Shown piece by piece: positions 29,201 through 39,900 of a DNA stretch of 64,000 nt. Source of the DNA: Brachypterus glaber (lineage: Eukaryota > Arthropoda > Insecta > Coleoptera > Kateretidae); the NCBI GenBank assembly GCA_958510825.1, contig OY294047.1, forward strand, positions 46,297,365 through 46,361,364, written 5' to 3'. How positions within the stretch are numbered: the first letter of the stretch is position 1; each line of letters opens with the position of its first letter. Made by a program: the position numbers and the translations under genes. The notes under the pieces are model-generated. The model was not told the origin of the DNA. It was given only the letters and a program-made list of their open reading frames with translations, and did no database searches.

Positions 29201-31888
29201 GAAGTCACAAAAAATATTTGGTCATTCATTATTTTTTCTCTTCCAGAGTTATACCAATATATCACAATCCATAATACTCCCACCCTTTCACAGGCAATCA
29301 AGGGAAAGTTCAATAACTACGATGTCTACGTTCCTAATGAAGCTTCTATAGGCCCATTATTGTTGTCCGATTTGGAGGAAATAGAAAGTTTTAATATTTC
29401 GAGTAGTGACGTATTTAATTCGGCATTTGTTACAAAACTGGCTACAAATATAATTTATAATCAGATTAATATTTCTCAGCATTATCATCAGGGAGTTTCT
29501 TCAAATGTTGCAGTTATGGATTTGAATGACAACTATGTCTCCCTAGTTTTGTGAGTATAAATTATTGTTTTTTTTTTAATCCATTTTTTTTTTGACAAAA
29601 ATTATTTTATCCAACACCTTCATAGAAACACTTGTTTTTAGCACTATTTTAAATGTCAAAAGTGAGTTTTTTTCAACTAGTGACTAAAAAATTTTTTACC
29701 CACTCTTTTACGTACAGCTTTTGATCTCACCCAAAATTAGTTACATACCCTATTAATTAAGTATTATAACTATTCTATAAATAGAAGCACGTTAACTAAA
29801 CCATAAAAATTAAAGAAAACCCCAAATTATTCTTTAGTTTTTGAATAAAATACTGTTTTTATTAAAAATTCTGTCATCACCGCGTCCATTTTGACGTTTG
29901 TAAGAAATGTAAAACTAGCAATTGTTTATTTTTAATAGGCATACTTAGGCCATGGCTACCTATTATTTTAGTATTAAGAAAACTTAATCTTAATATTTTT
30001 GACATAATTTTTCGCAAAATTATAGATTTTTATTTAAAAATAAAAGGTGTTGGATAAAATTAAATTCTCAACTTGTATATTAAGTGATTTTATCCACTTA
30101 ATACACTAGTTAAGAAAATAACTATTTTTTTTAAATATTTTTGAAAACAAATGTTTTATCAAATGAACTGAACACAAAATTCTTGGACCAAAGATTCATC
30201 GTAGAACATAATTTAAACCTTAGTACATCATTTTCAGAAATAACTTTTTTAAATGTTTCCTTTTTTTACACATGTTAAATACATCTTTTAGTTTTATAGT
30301 CGGCGCCACATTTATAGTAGAATGTTTACATTTAAAACAGAATGTGAGACAGGGTTAAAATTAAATTTTATTATATTAAATACGTATTTATCTTATATAG
30401 CTCGATGCACAGAACACAAATAAAACAAACTAAAGCCGGTCCAGTAAATACTTATTGCTTCAAATGCCTTGTGGGCGGGCTAAATCTTTTGTGAAATATG
30501 ATTGGATAGGGTCCAACGTTAACTGGCTAGAATCAGTCCACGTGGTCTCGATAAAAATACATTAGTTTAAATGAGTCTCAATTATGCAACGTCTGGATCC
30601 AGACGATCAGTATGACACGCGCCAGATAAAAATAATCGCTGTCAAAAAAATCTCTTATAACTCTGGCAGCGACTATACACTAATTTTCCATGGGAGTTTT
30701 AGCTAAAACACCCTGTATGGTAGCACCGTTAGATATAGAACATATGTTCTCCAAAAAAAAAAGAACCACTATTTTTAAATGCTTAAAAAAAAACTTTTGC
30801 AAACTTTTTTTGAAATGTTTCTTTTAAGGGGTATGAACCAGTTATTCGGTTCCGGCGAAATAACAACAGAAGGCTATATTTTGGACGTTAAAAACAAGGA
30901 CAAACCGTGCAGTCGATTGCCAATTGTTTTAACTGACGCCAACGTGATTTGTGGCAGGAGAATGGTGTTCGGAGCAAACGATTTGCCTGCGGCAACACAA
31001 ATGATTACATCTTTGCTTATTGCCAAGGAAAATGCTACCCAGAGTATTGAAGCGCCAAGATTTTACGTGTTTTCTAATTATTCTATTGGTACAGAAGGTG
31101 AGTTAAAATTTATGTATACAGGGTGGTCCCAGACTTATTCACCAGGGGTAAACTTCTGATCGAGATTCGGACAAAAAGTATATTAAATAATGTTATCCAG
31201 TTTACCAACCGCCCCAAATTAAATTTTTTTAAATAGCACCCTGTATATGTTTTTACACTTGAGAATTCAGTTTCAAATTCTTTCTTTAACAGTTTTTACT
31301 GTTTGGGTCAATAAGTCTGGGACACACTGTATAAGGTCATACTTTTTGAACATCAATCCAGATATAATCAGCATTTTTAAGAGATTTTCTGGGGGTAGTC
31401 CATAAATATGATAGATTTTGGTATAAAAAAAGCCTTTGAATACTTCAAATTGGTCCAACTTATTCTTATTTAGCTAAGACTGTGTTATAATCTGATTTCT
31501 GGGAAAAAAATGCTAGAGAAATACAGAGTAGACTCATTTTAGAGCCAATAATGTTCATTAAATCATGTTTTAATATTATGATGAGTTTGTTAGGGACACT
31601 AGATCTAGGTCTTAAGTTAGCAAGGCGCCTTGCTAACTTAAGACCTAGATCTAGTGTCCCTAGAGTTTGTCCAATATAAAACTTGTCATATTCTTCAAAT
31701 TAACATATTTTTTAGAGTCCCACATTCCTGTTTTTCCCGAAAATGTGATAGCATCTCTAAAAGCCTTGTCAACAAACACAATTTCTGTAACTCCACCATA
31801 CACAAGCATCAACATTGTGGAAAAACTAAAAGATGATCTCAACTCTCATTCTGATAGCAGAGGTGGCGGCATCTCCAGTAGATTTTAA
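26120..31888 (+). CDS. Gamma-glutamyltransferase-like membrane protein, probable pseudoenzyme; first exon not found
   Basis: Fold of gamma-glutamyltransferase (glutathione hydrolase), a type II membrane enzyme that cleaves extracellular glutathione. Exons are 26120-26286, 26594-26745, 28331-28513, 28619-28767, 29247-29550, 30829-31097 and 31716-31888, with consistent phases and about 465 codons. The first exon encodes a membrane anchor of about 22 residues (GTITVIITIALLVQIYYGDY). The family blocks NAADAAIASAFCLAV, WKKLVEPSINIA and NQLFGSG are clear. Key residues are altered. The nucleophile motif GT(A/T)H(L/V)S reads GVSSNVA. The NNEMDDFS block is replaced by DVKNKDK. The Ser-Ser pair reads CSR, the GAAGGTQ loop reads GANDLPAATQ, and the NARE(T/V)AP block with its substrate-binding Arg is absent. 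The fold is confident; loss of activity is inferred. Family motifs are recalled from memory. Confidence 0.85.
26365..26563. mobile_element. MITE of the TATAGTCG-terminus family in a GGT intron
   Basis: A 199-bp element with ends TATAGTTGCCGCCAGACAT and a complementary GGCGTCTACTATA. It is related to copies at 3027-3180, 30295-30677 and 46045-46436. Confidence 0.7.
26594..26745 (+). CDS. GGT-like exon: start of the ectodomain
   Basis: It encodes GSVATDSFECSNVGTTIL and NAADAAIASAFCLAVTNPHV, matching the first conserved block of the family. It ends two bases into a Gly codon. Confidence 0.88.
27035..27980. repeat. Tandem repeat, about 150-bp unit, split by a MITE
   Basis: Units share GACTTTTTGGACCGTAGTTT, a TTTTGTGTTTTATATCTAAT segment and AATAGTAATAACAATTTTTG. 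About three and a half units span 27035-27474. The array resumes at 27900 after an inserted MITE. Confidence 0.8.
27475..27897. mobile_element. TA-flanked MITE inserted inside the tandem array
   Basis: A 423-bp element with ends CACGGAAAGAAATTA and TAATTTTTTTTCCGTG, flanked by TA on both sides (27473-27474 and 27898-27899). A neighbouring unit of the array shows the uninterrupted site, TTTTGTGTTTTATGCCTAAT, so the boundaries are exact. The TA duplication fits Tc1/mariner-type mobilisation. Confidence 0.85.
28331..28513 (+). CDS. GGT-like exon: IYN to VEPSINIA block
   Basis: DGQFLIYNHRS leads almost directly to LPRLAFGLAYIHQQY and LSWKKLVEPSINIA. About 20 residues normally carrying NARE(T/V)AP and its carboxylate-binding Arg are missing between the two. 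Confidence 0.85.
28619..28767 (+). CDS. GGT-like exon: GGFLISNVLVQA to LADTLEKI
   Basis: Reading phase requires the acceptor TTTTAG at 28613-28618; an earlier AG at 28595-28596 would hit a stop codon. The product aligns by eye with the GFPV.K.LA.AL and L.QLADTLE blocks of the family. Confidence 0.85.
29009..29110. mobile_element. Short MITE with TATGGTCTG ends, copy 2
   Basis: Ends CTATGGTCTGTTTTTTCAAGC and its complement CTTGAAGAAACAGACCATA. It is a 102-bp internally deleted form of the 215-bp element at 14651-14865, sharing the segment CCAATATTCGAATCTG. Confidence 0.85.
29247..29550 (+). CDS. GGT-like exon: large-subunit end and former cleavage site
   Basis: It includes the NEASIGPLLLSDL block and ends at GVSSNVAVMDLNDNYVSLV. 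In active enzymes autocleavage happens at a Thr right after that Gly; here the position is Val, followed by two Ser. Confidence 0.85.
30295..30677. mobile_element. MITE of the TATAGTCG-terminus family, full copy
   Basis: A 383-bp element starting TATAGTCGGCGCCACATTTA and ending GGCAGCGACTATA. Internal phrase TTATATAGCTCGATGCACAG is shared with 3027-3180 and the reverse copy at 46045-46436. It lies in an intron of the GGT-like gene. Confidence 0.85.
30829..31097 (+). CDS. GGT-like exon: small-subunit core
   Basis: GMNQLFGSGEITTEGYIL followed by KPCSRLPIVLTD and RMVFGANDLPAATQMI match the small-subunit order but lack the Asp/Ser catalytic contacts. The acceptor AAG at 30826-30828 is phase-consistent. 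Confidence 0.85.
31592..31661. repeat. Perfect 70-bp palindrome in the last GGT intron
   Basis: Two 35-base arms are exact reverse complements with no spacer; the centre is AAGGCGCCTT and the ends are AGGGACACTAGAT and ATCTAGTGTCCCT. Similar GACACTAGAT ends occur near 6378 and 11718, suggesting a tiny hairpin element family. Confidence 0.95.
31716..31888 (+). CDS. GGT-like terminal exon
   Basis: It encodes the last 57 residues, beginning ESHIPVFPENVIASLKAL and ending ISSRF-stop. The acceptor is TTTTTAG. Confidence 0.8.
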
Positions 31889-32009
31889 ATTTTATTGGAA
31901 ATTAACACATGTCGGAGGTAGCGATTAATCTGAGGATTCATTTGTTTTATTTACTAGACTTTTTCACAGAAGTATTGACACGGATCACTTATCAGGTTGT
32001 ATGTCTTTA

Positions 32010-32405
32010 CAGCGCAGTCCATTACCGTGACACCGTTACCGCGCATGGACTTTACCGCGCATAGACTTTACTGCGAAGAAAATTACCGTGAGGGGTCAAT
32101 ACCGCGCATGGACTTTACCGCGTAACCATTACCGCGCATAATTATTTTAATTTTTTTTTGCAGAAAAAAAGATTAAATAAAAAAAATTAAATATTTTGCA
32201 GAAAAGAATCAAACAGTTCTACATGATATAGCTGCTGGGTCCGAGTTTATTTTTTACAGTATTTTCCTTCCTGTATATGAAATGTTTATATACAGCGAGG
32301 TCTTTGCCTCTAACACTTCACTAACTTCACGGTAAAGGACATGCGCGGTAATGGCGATAGCGATAATGTACTGCGCGGTAATGGTCTTCGCGGTAATTTT
32401 TTCGC
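32010..32405. repeat. Inverted-repeat element with TTACCGCGCATGGAC subrepeats
   Basis: Left part holds several units of (A/T)TACCGCGCATGGACT; the right part holds the complement, GCGCGGTAATGG. It lies in the GGT to RABGAP1 spacer and looks like a MITE with repeated subterminal motifs. Confidence 0.7.
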
Positions 32406-32419
32406 TGAAAAGTCCGAAG

Positions 32420-35400
32420 CCCGTTGTCATATATGGTCAAAGGCGACGTTGCCGCATCATGACTAACAAATTAATTAAGCAGTTGTACCCTGCATTGTTA
32501 TTATTTTTGTCAAATTAGATAAATTTTCATAAATGTAAATAATTAGAGACGTTGCAATTGTAACATTTGAGTTTGTATTCCACTAACGATCTGAAATAGC
32601 GTCAACCGAAAACACGAAAAGCAAGATTATGTATGAAAAGTCTGGCAGCGATCTGTTATATCGACAAAATTTAACAACCTATTTTTGGCCGTTACTTTAA
32701 GTCATTTCCAAAGCAGGTGTGTCAATGCTTCTATGGATTTCTTCGCGCAACGGAACGAAGTTTCGTTATGCAAAAACAATAAAGCAAAGCACGCACATGT
32801 TCGCGCAGAGCTCAGCCATGAATCGCTAACTCCCTCTTTCTGAAAAATTATTTTAAATTTTAACTAATTTAGGCTGTGACTAATCATCAAAGATCTGAAC
32901 AAAATTTTAGATCAAAACTTTGTCAAAAAGATTTTACTTAACTTAAAATTGTAACCAAAAATTATTTATTAATATTTATGTATGATATATTATGTTACTT
33001 ATTTAAATTAAATAAAAGATATTACAACATTTTAATAATTTTATTAAAAAAAGTGCATTATATAATGTATTTATTGGTGTAACCAATACATAAATAACTT
33101 AAAAACAATAAAGAATATAAATAAATCTATCACATAAAACTATATCACTAAATTTTATGGCTAGAATTTTTTACATAAATAAGCCTTTCTTAAGAAAATT
33201 CTACTTTTTTAAATATGTTTTAAATTCAGCATGATTATACTTTAAATAGAAAAAATATAAAGTAATTAAAATATGTATGTATACTACATACATAAAGTAT
33301 TAGATAGGTCAAATATTTTCAATTTCTTGTCGTTTTAAAATTAGTAAATGAGTTTAAAAACTGTATGTTATTATTTACGATAGCGTTTACGTCATAGATC
33401 CCGTCTCTCTTGCGCTCGCATCGCCACTCCCAATATTGGGCGTGGCTAAGCTTACGAGTAGAAGCGAGAAAGAACTATGTTACATCCAACGCTCTCCTAT
33501 TTGATTTGAGTATATGAAAATGCTAACAAAATTAAAATGAAAATGAGTAGGTACAAGTCAGTATATTTTTCCTAGAAAATATTATAAACCTAATATAATA
33601 ATTATTATCTTTTGATTAAATAGAAAAACCTAAACGAAAAATTTATTATTATTTAAACTTAAAACATTAATTCTCCATAGGTATATAAAAAATAATTTTG
33701 AACTTTAATTAAAGCTTAATTTTTAAACTAATTGTTATAATTGTTCTTTTTTGGATTTAGTAATAACATTACCATATTATGAAAATTTAACCATTTAAAA
33801 ATTAAATTAAAAAAAATACTCATAACTCGAATAAAGCGAAATAAAAATAAAAAATAATTCTACATACACGTGTATAAAAAATAATTTTGAACTTATTTAA
33901 AGCTAAATTTTTAAACTAATTTAGTTTTTCTTCTTTCCTTTCGGAATTTATTAATAAAATTTAATCTCAAAAAATTGGGCTGAAAGTTGGACTACATTTT
34001 AGGCTTCATTTTCCTGTTGGTCTTCAGCCTACTCAAATTTAAAAAAAGTATTAATAAGAGCTAAATAGAATGACTTTATTTGTTAGATTATAGTTTCTAA
34101 TTTATATGGCATTTTAACTCCACCGTACACAAATACAAAATGTTAAATGTAACTTTAATGTTATTTAATTTTTTTTTTTATTTACGTGTTTACTAAAATT
34201 ACATTCTTTTACGCACTTTTGCATGTGACATTGTAACACATTGTGACAAAATGATATAAAAAAAACCGGCTCTGTTTAAAATACAAATTTTTATCCATTA
34301 TCTAAAGTTTGTAAAAAAAATAATTTTACAACACGTGCGATATTTTAATTAACGCATTCGGCTGTACAAACATTCCACCTAGTGTGTAAAACACTCAATT
34401 TTGGAACTTATAAAAAAATATTAATAATTTAGCAATATAATAAACCAAAAAGTTAAATTTTTTATATCAATGGCCAAGTAATTTGTTCAAATGAGCTTAC
34501 GTTTTTAATTTTGTTTAATTAACATAATTATTTACATTTATCAGATTTAGTAACCACAATTTAATTATCGAAAAAAAAAGAAACTCAAAGATTTAGAAAT
34601 ATGAAATTGTTGTCATGTAAGATACCTTTTAGTATTTTGCCAGCGATATATTTAAAATAATATCTTTATGGTACATACTGTTTCTTGATTCAAAAATGGT
34701 CAAATGCAAAATAAAAAAAGTTTAAGAAAAAAGTTCATTTTCATTTGACAATTTTAGATTCTGAGGTACAGATATCTGTATATTATTAAACATATTTTAT
34801 TTTCATCAAAGAGATTAGTTTTTAAGGACATGCAAACAAATAAATATACAATCCCCTAAAAAAGTTAAGGGTATTAGATACAATAAACAAAAATATATTT
34901 CTATACATTTTAAACTAATATGTTATTGATTAGATATTGCAGTTAAGTAATTATATTTAGGGTATATATTTATTAACCTGGTGGCACGTGAAGATACAAA
35001 AAGAAAAAAGAATATCACGTAAATAGGATACTGTGAAAACTTTTCTGAAATCGAAAAAATTGTTTCTTATGGCCCAGCTTAATATATACCCTAAAGAAGT
35101 TAATATGTCCCTTTTTACAAAACAAAATAAAGAAGATCAAAAGATAATCCAAGAACTATTAATTTAAAAAAAATATTTTTGAAAATACCAATTGTAAGTG
35201 TAAACCAGTTTTTACCCTCAGATATACTTTTGACAAATAGATGATATTTGTTAGTTCAGTATCTTTTGCTTTTACTGCATACGTTTTTTAGCATTTTTAT
35301 AAATCGTTTCAACACTTGTTTTTTTCCTACAAAAAAATAGACAAGTTTATTATATGTAATTTTTTTAAAATAACATACATACCTTTATCATACCTATACT

Positions 35401-36173
35401 ATAGTTTTTTCTCAACTATTTTTTTTTCGTAACACAGTTTCAGCCCTGAATTATCTTTTTGTTATCTTTTCAGAATATTTTTCTGTAAAAAACTTAATTT
35501 TTACTTTTCAACTAAAAAATTAAAATTCCAAATATAGTAAAAAACAATACAATCAAAAACTTTACATTAGGCGTTTCAAATAAAGTTCAACAGTTTTAAA
35601 CTATACAATTACATTTTTATGTTTGCTAACCCGTTAAGAACAAAAAACAATAAAAAACGGAAGCAACTTAACTTTTTTGATATGCCTAACAATTAAAATG
35701 TGACTTATTGTAATCTCTGTTAAGTGCTTAATTTGTTGGTCTTTAGAAAAAAGTGTTTTGATACATTAAAATAGTTACTGCAACGAAAATTACTTTGTTT
35801 AGGGCGATTACGGATTATAGAGTTTGGCAACTGTTTTTTGACAAAAAATTTGAGTTTAAATATCATCAGTTTCAGTCAAACATTTTACTTTTCTCACTAG
35901 TACGAAAAATATAACTTATTATACACTTTTCGTCATAGTGCAGAAGTCGGCGTAGATTAGTTGTTTGATATTGAAATTCACGATATTTGAAATCAACCGT
36001 CAAATTTTTGCCAAAAATACATAATTTATTAAGAATTACAATCGAATAAAAGATATTGTATGATATACGGACAAAAACAGTTTTTAGGGCATCTTACAAC
36101 ATAAATATAACAAAATATTACAACTAAAACAACATGATATGTTGTATATTATACAAGTCTAGTTAATTTTACA
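32420..36173. other. AT-rich spacer between the GGT-like gene and RABGAP1
   Basis: No ORF with family resemblance on either strand. An imperfect palindrome lies around 33378-33485. The two genes converge here, so 3' UTRs probably occupy the ends. Confidence 0.5.
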
Positions 36174-36432
36174 ATATCAACGTATCAGAACATCAAGGTT
36201 CTATCTGACATGGTGAGATTGCAGTAACTGTCAATATACATATTTGGTATGAAATGCTTTTTCTTGAAGAGTTAAAACATTTTTTTAGATATGAAATGAA
36301 TTATTTCTGTTACTTGAACAAAATCTTAAATTTATAAGTTAAAGCGTTTAAAATTTATCGTACAAAATTTAATGACACTTACTGTAATCTCACAATGTCA
36401 GATAGAACCTTGTTGTTCTGATGCGACGATAT
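36174..36432. mobile_element. Hairpin MITE with ATATCGTCGTATCAGAAC ends, copy 2
   Basis: A 259-bp inverted repeat, outer arms containing ATCAGAACATCAAGGTTCTA and its complement. It matches the 260-bp element at 233-492. It lies just past the end of RABGAP1. Confidence 0.85.
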
Positions 36433-36475
36433 GTATTCTAAAAACAGACCTGAAGAAAAGAAAACCGGGAGACGT

Positions 36476-36481
36476 TTTATT
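36476..36481 (-). terminator. Candidate poly(A) signal of RABGAP1
   Basis: A minus-strand AATAAA about 110 bases beyond the RABGAP1 stop codon at 36590, a plausible 3' UTR length. Confidence 0.4.
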
Positions 36482-36589
36482 ACCCCAACATATTTAGCAT
36501 ACAAAATTAACATAGGCATAAAAACACTTTCTTCCAAAAAACCAACAAACCAACATCCCACTGGTTAAAGTTATTAACTTAAAAACACA

Positions 36590-36904
36590 TTAAGATTTCA
36601 AAGTGCTACAACTCTGCGAATCTTTGACAACCGGAGGCGCCGACTCGCGCCTGTTATCTTTAACAGGCGACACTTTGTCGCTCCTCAACGGCACGCTCTC
36701 TCTGCGCGACGCACTAATGTGGGATATGAAAGTGGGATTGGGACCGTGTGGGATGTTCGTCGTGTTGGGATAGGGAAAGTGCGTAAAATCTTTTTTATTA
36801 GCTACCTCTTTTATCGACGTTAACGTTTTGCTCAACCAGGGCGGCCAACTGTTTTTCGCCGTCGTGAGTTCCAGTTCGGTGGCGCGTAGCTGATGCGTCA
36901 AGTT
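36590..36904 (-). CDS. RABGAP1: RABGAP1 terminal exon
   Basis: It begins NLTHQLRATELELTTAKNSW and continues PPWLSKTLTSIKE, the conserved tail, followed by a Ser/Pro/Arg-rich extension with two RRES motifs (possible phosphorylation sites) before the stop. Confidence 0.92.
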   Translation of the reverse strand, partial: NLTHQLRATELELTTAKNSWPPWLSKTLTSIKEVANKKDFTHFPYPNTTNIPHGPNPTFISHISASRRESVPLRSDKVSPVKDNRRESAPPVVKDSQSCSTLKS

Positions 36905-39900
36905 CTGTGTAGAATTTAATCATATTTATCAAGCTAGTCTTACATTGTGCAATTTTGGCGATACGCAAGTTTGTAGCAAGACAAAATTTTGCAATGCGCA
37001 GAAAATTAAAGTCTGAGATATGATTAATAAAGGAGTGCAGGTATCGGATTTTGGGTTAACACGCAAAATAATAAGATTTTGGCAATTTCGGAAATCCGAG
37101 ATAAAAACAAAAGTTCGGTAACACTATTATTACACATTAAAATCAATTTTTATAGTTTAAACACATTTTGCAATAACATATAGAAGACACTCAAAACTAC
37201 GTTCATCTTTTCACGTTCAACATTCAAATCCCAGAATTCCTACCAGTTCACTCGAGTTTACCGTGAAACATGTGTTTTAATGTCTACGGTAAGGGACGTG
37301 ATGCAACCACAGATTTCACACATTGAGGTAGAGTGAGGGAGAGTGCCATTCGACCAGGCTGCGCGTGGACAAACTGTGCCGACAAGGGAGCTTTGTTTAG
37401 GAAATTTGAGTTTGCGCAGTTACTTCGACTTTGGTTTTTAAACTAACCTAAAATTTAGTTCACATGTGTTTTTCAAGGAATTAGAGTGGGGGAAGCAGGA
37501 ATTCTGTCTGACCGAGTGGCTATCTTTGTGTATTTCGAAGTGCGCAAGACCGTTAATACGGAATTTTAGAGAGAGATAGATAGATGCGCGAATCAAAATC
37601 GGCACAAGAAATTTAAACGGCTCTGGCACTCTCCCCACTCTACCTCAATGATTTCACATACATATGTGAAATCTGTGGATGCAACACGTAAAACAGCACA
37701 ATGTATTAAATGTTGCGTTTCTTTTTATTTTAATCCTTACGAAGTGATAGCGTGTCAGCCGTCATCAAAAGTTTTTAATATCTAAGCCAAAAAGAAAAGT
37801 AATTTTTCACGTTTTTATTTTTTTAGTAGAAGTTTTTTGGCTTTGTTTTAAATTGCAGTACCATAATTACCCTTAAAATTTATACCAGAATACCGTAAAC
37901 ACTTTCCCAACATTTCAGCTCCTAAAATGGCCTGGAACATACTTTTTTAAATTGTTGCAGGATATGGAAACATCGCAATAGCGTGGGAAAGAATAACCGT
38001 CAATGGTCAATTTGAAAATCGCGTGTATTGAGTGATGCGCTGTTGCCAAAGCTGAAAGGTGAAAGGTCCTATCTGTGTATGTTAAACCTATGTAGATAGG
38101 ACCTTTCAGCTTAGCCCGGCAGAATATAATGGGTTTTGACGAATTTTTAATTATTTATTTGTTCAATATTTATAAATAAAACCTAATAATCAGTTTTTTG
38201 TCTTTTTATCATTTTGCATTTGTTTAATTACCTAAACAAAAAAATATTTTTCTCATTTAGCCAAAATTTCCCAGTCCAAACCATATTTTTGTTTTATCTT
38301 GCTAGAAACTTGTATATCGCCAAAACTGCATAATCTAAAACTAGCTTAATATGGGTCGGTTAAATGGAGGCAAAAAATGTAACTTTTTCGGATTCATCTG
38401 ACGACACCTTCAAATGGAGACTTGAAGTTGGCGCACTGGTCCAAGTTTGAGTGAATATGGATGAATATTTTAAGCACCTATCTAGCTCGAATTGCACTCC
38501 TACTATTTTGGGGGAGAGACAGAAATAAAAACTTCCCAACTTTTTACTCACAACTGCAATTTTTCAAACTTTTTACCAAAGACTAAAATTTTCCCAACTT
38601 TTTACATAATGGCTAAAAAAAGTAATAAATTTTCCAACTTGTCAGGGATTTTTACAAATGAATAGTGGATTTTTACATTTAGAGAGTTTGGCGGGGGGCA
38701 TCCCCCACCTCCATGACGTGATCCCTACATCCTTAGCGCATAGTCTAAAAGTGTACTCAAATGAATCCGAAAAAGTTTGTTTTTGCTATCATTTATAATT
38801 TTTATGTTTTTTTGGCAGGTTGATACCTTAAATGTGCAATGGACATTGTGCATATATTAAGTTTTTATCTGTTAAATCATGCAGTGCAATAAAAGTGTTA
38901 ATTATGCTTATAATATATTAATATTAGTACATACAGGGTGATCAGTAACTGCCATGCCAAAATTTAAAAGCTGATTCTGCATCCAAAAACATGAAAAAAG
39001 GTTTCTATAAAGATTGGTCCGGAATGAGCCCTAAGGGAGCTACGGCCCTTCGAAGATGACATATTGAATGGTTAACAAAAAAAGCATCAATAAAATTTTA
39101 ATGCTGCGGAGTGATTCTTCATTTAAAACTGAGCAAAAAAGTATTCTTCACCAAAACACCTAAATTTAATATTAAAGGAGTAAATAGCCTTTTAAAAAGT
39201 AACGTTTTTGGTAGCACAAACTGTTACTTCCTCTTAATTGCATTTTTTTGAAAACGGTTGCTCATACAGTGTTATACTATATGACATTTTTTATGTATTT
39301 TTACTAAAGGAATCCATATTTTTACAAAAAATCCAAAAAAAGTACACATAAAAAAGTTTGGGGCAAAAATGTGTTAAGTCTAATACATTTTTTCGTCTAG
39401 GGACGCCACTGGATATATTAAAAAAAATAACATAAACTTATTACCCTTATTAATATTAGTATACATGCAAAAGCTCGTCGCTCTAGCTTAAAGGGTACCA
39501 GAGTTATTAATTAAAAACCTTATTTTTATTAAAATTTTAAAGGGCCGTAGCTTAGGGCTTATTTGCGGACCAACGTTTACAGGAACTTTTTTTGATTTTT
39601 GAATGCAGAATCGCCTCTTAAATTTTGGCATGCCAGTTAATAATCACCCTCTATAATAAAATGATTTAATAACTTAAGAATTCTCAGATTTTGAACTGGC
39701 CAAATTTAAAATTTTTAGGTATTCTAGAAGTATGATTAATAATTCCCCCCCCCCCATTTGCGCTCCGTGAAATATGGATCAATTCCAAGCTTTTCGTATT
39801 TAAACTTTTTAGCTATTCCAGAAGGTATTTAATAGTTTTTCTCCATTTGGGGAGTGTCAATTTTTAGACTTTTCTTGGGGTCTTGAGTTACTCCATAATA

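Noticed and set aside
33378..33485. GC-richer patch with palindrome, considered as a promoter
   Set aside because: No gene follows on either strand; more likely a decayed MITE.
38056..38116. Hairpin as a microRNA precursor
   Set aside because: Stem of about 14-20 pairs and total near 60 bases is short for a precursor, and no conservation can be judged.
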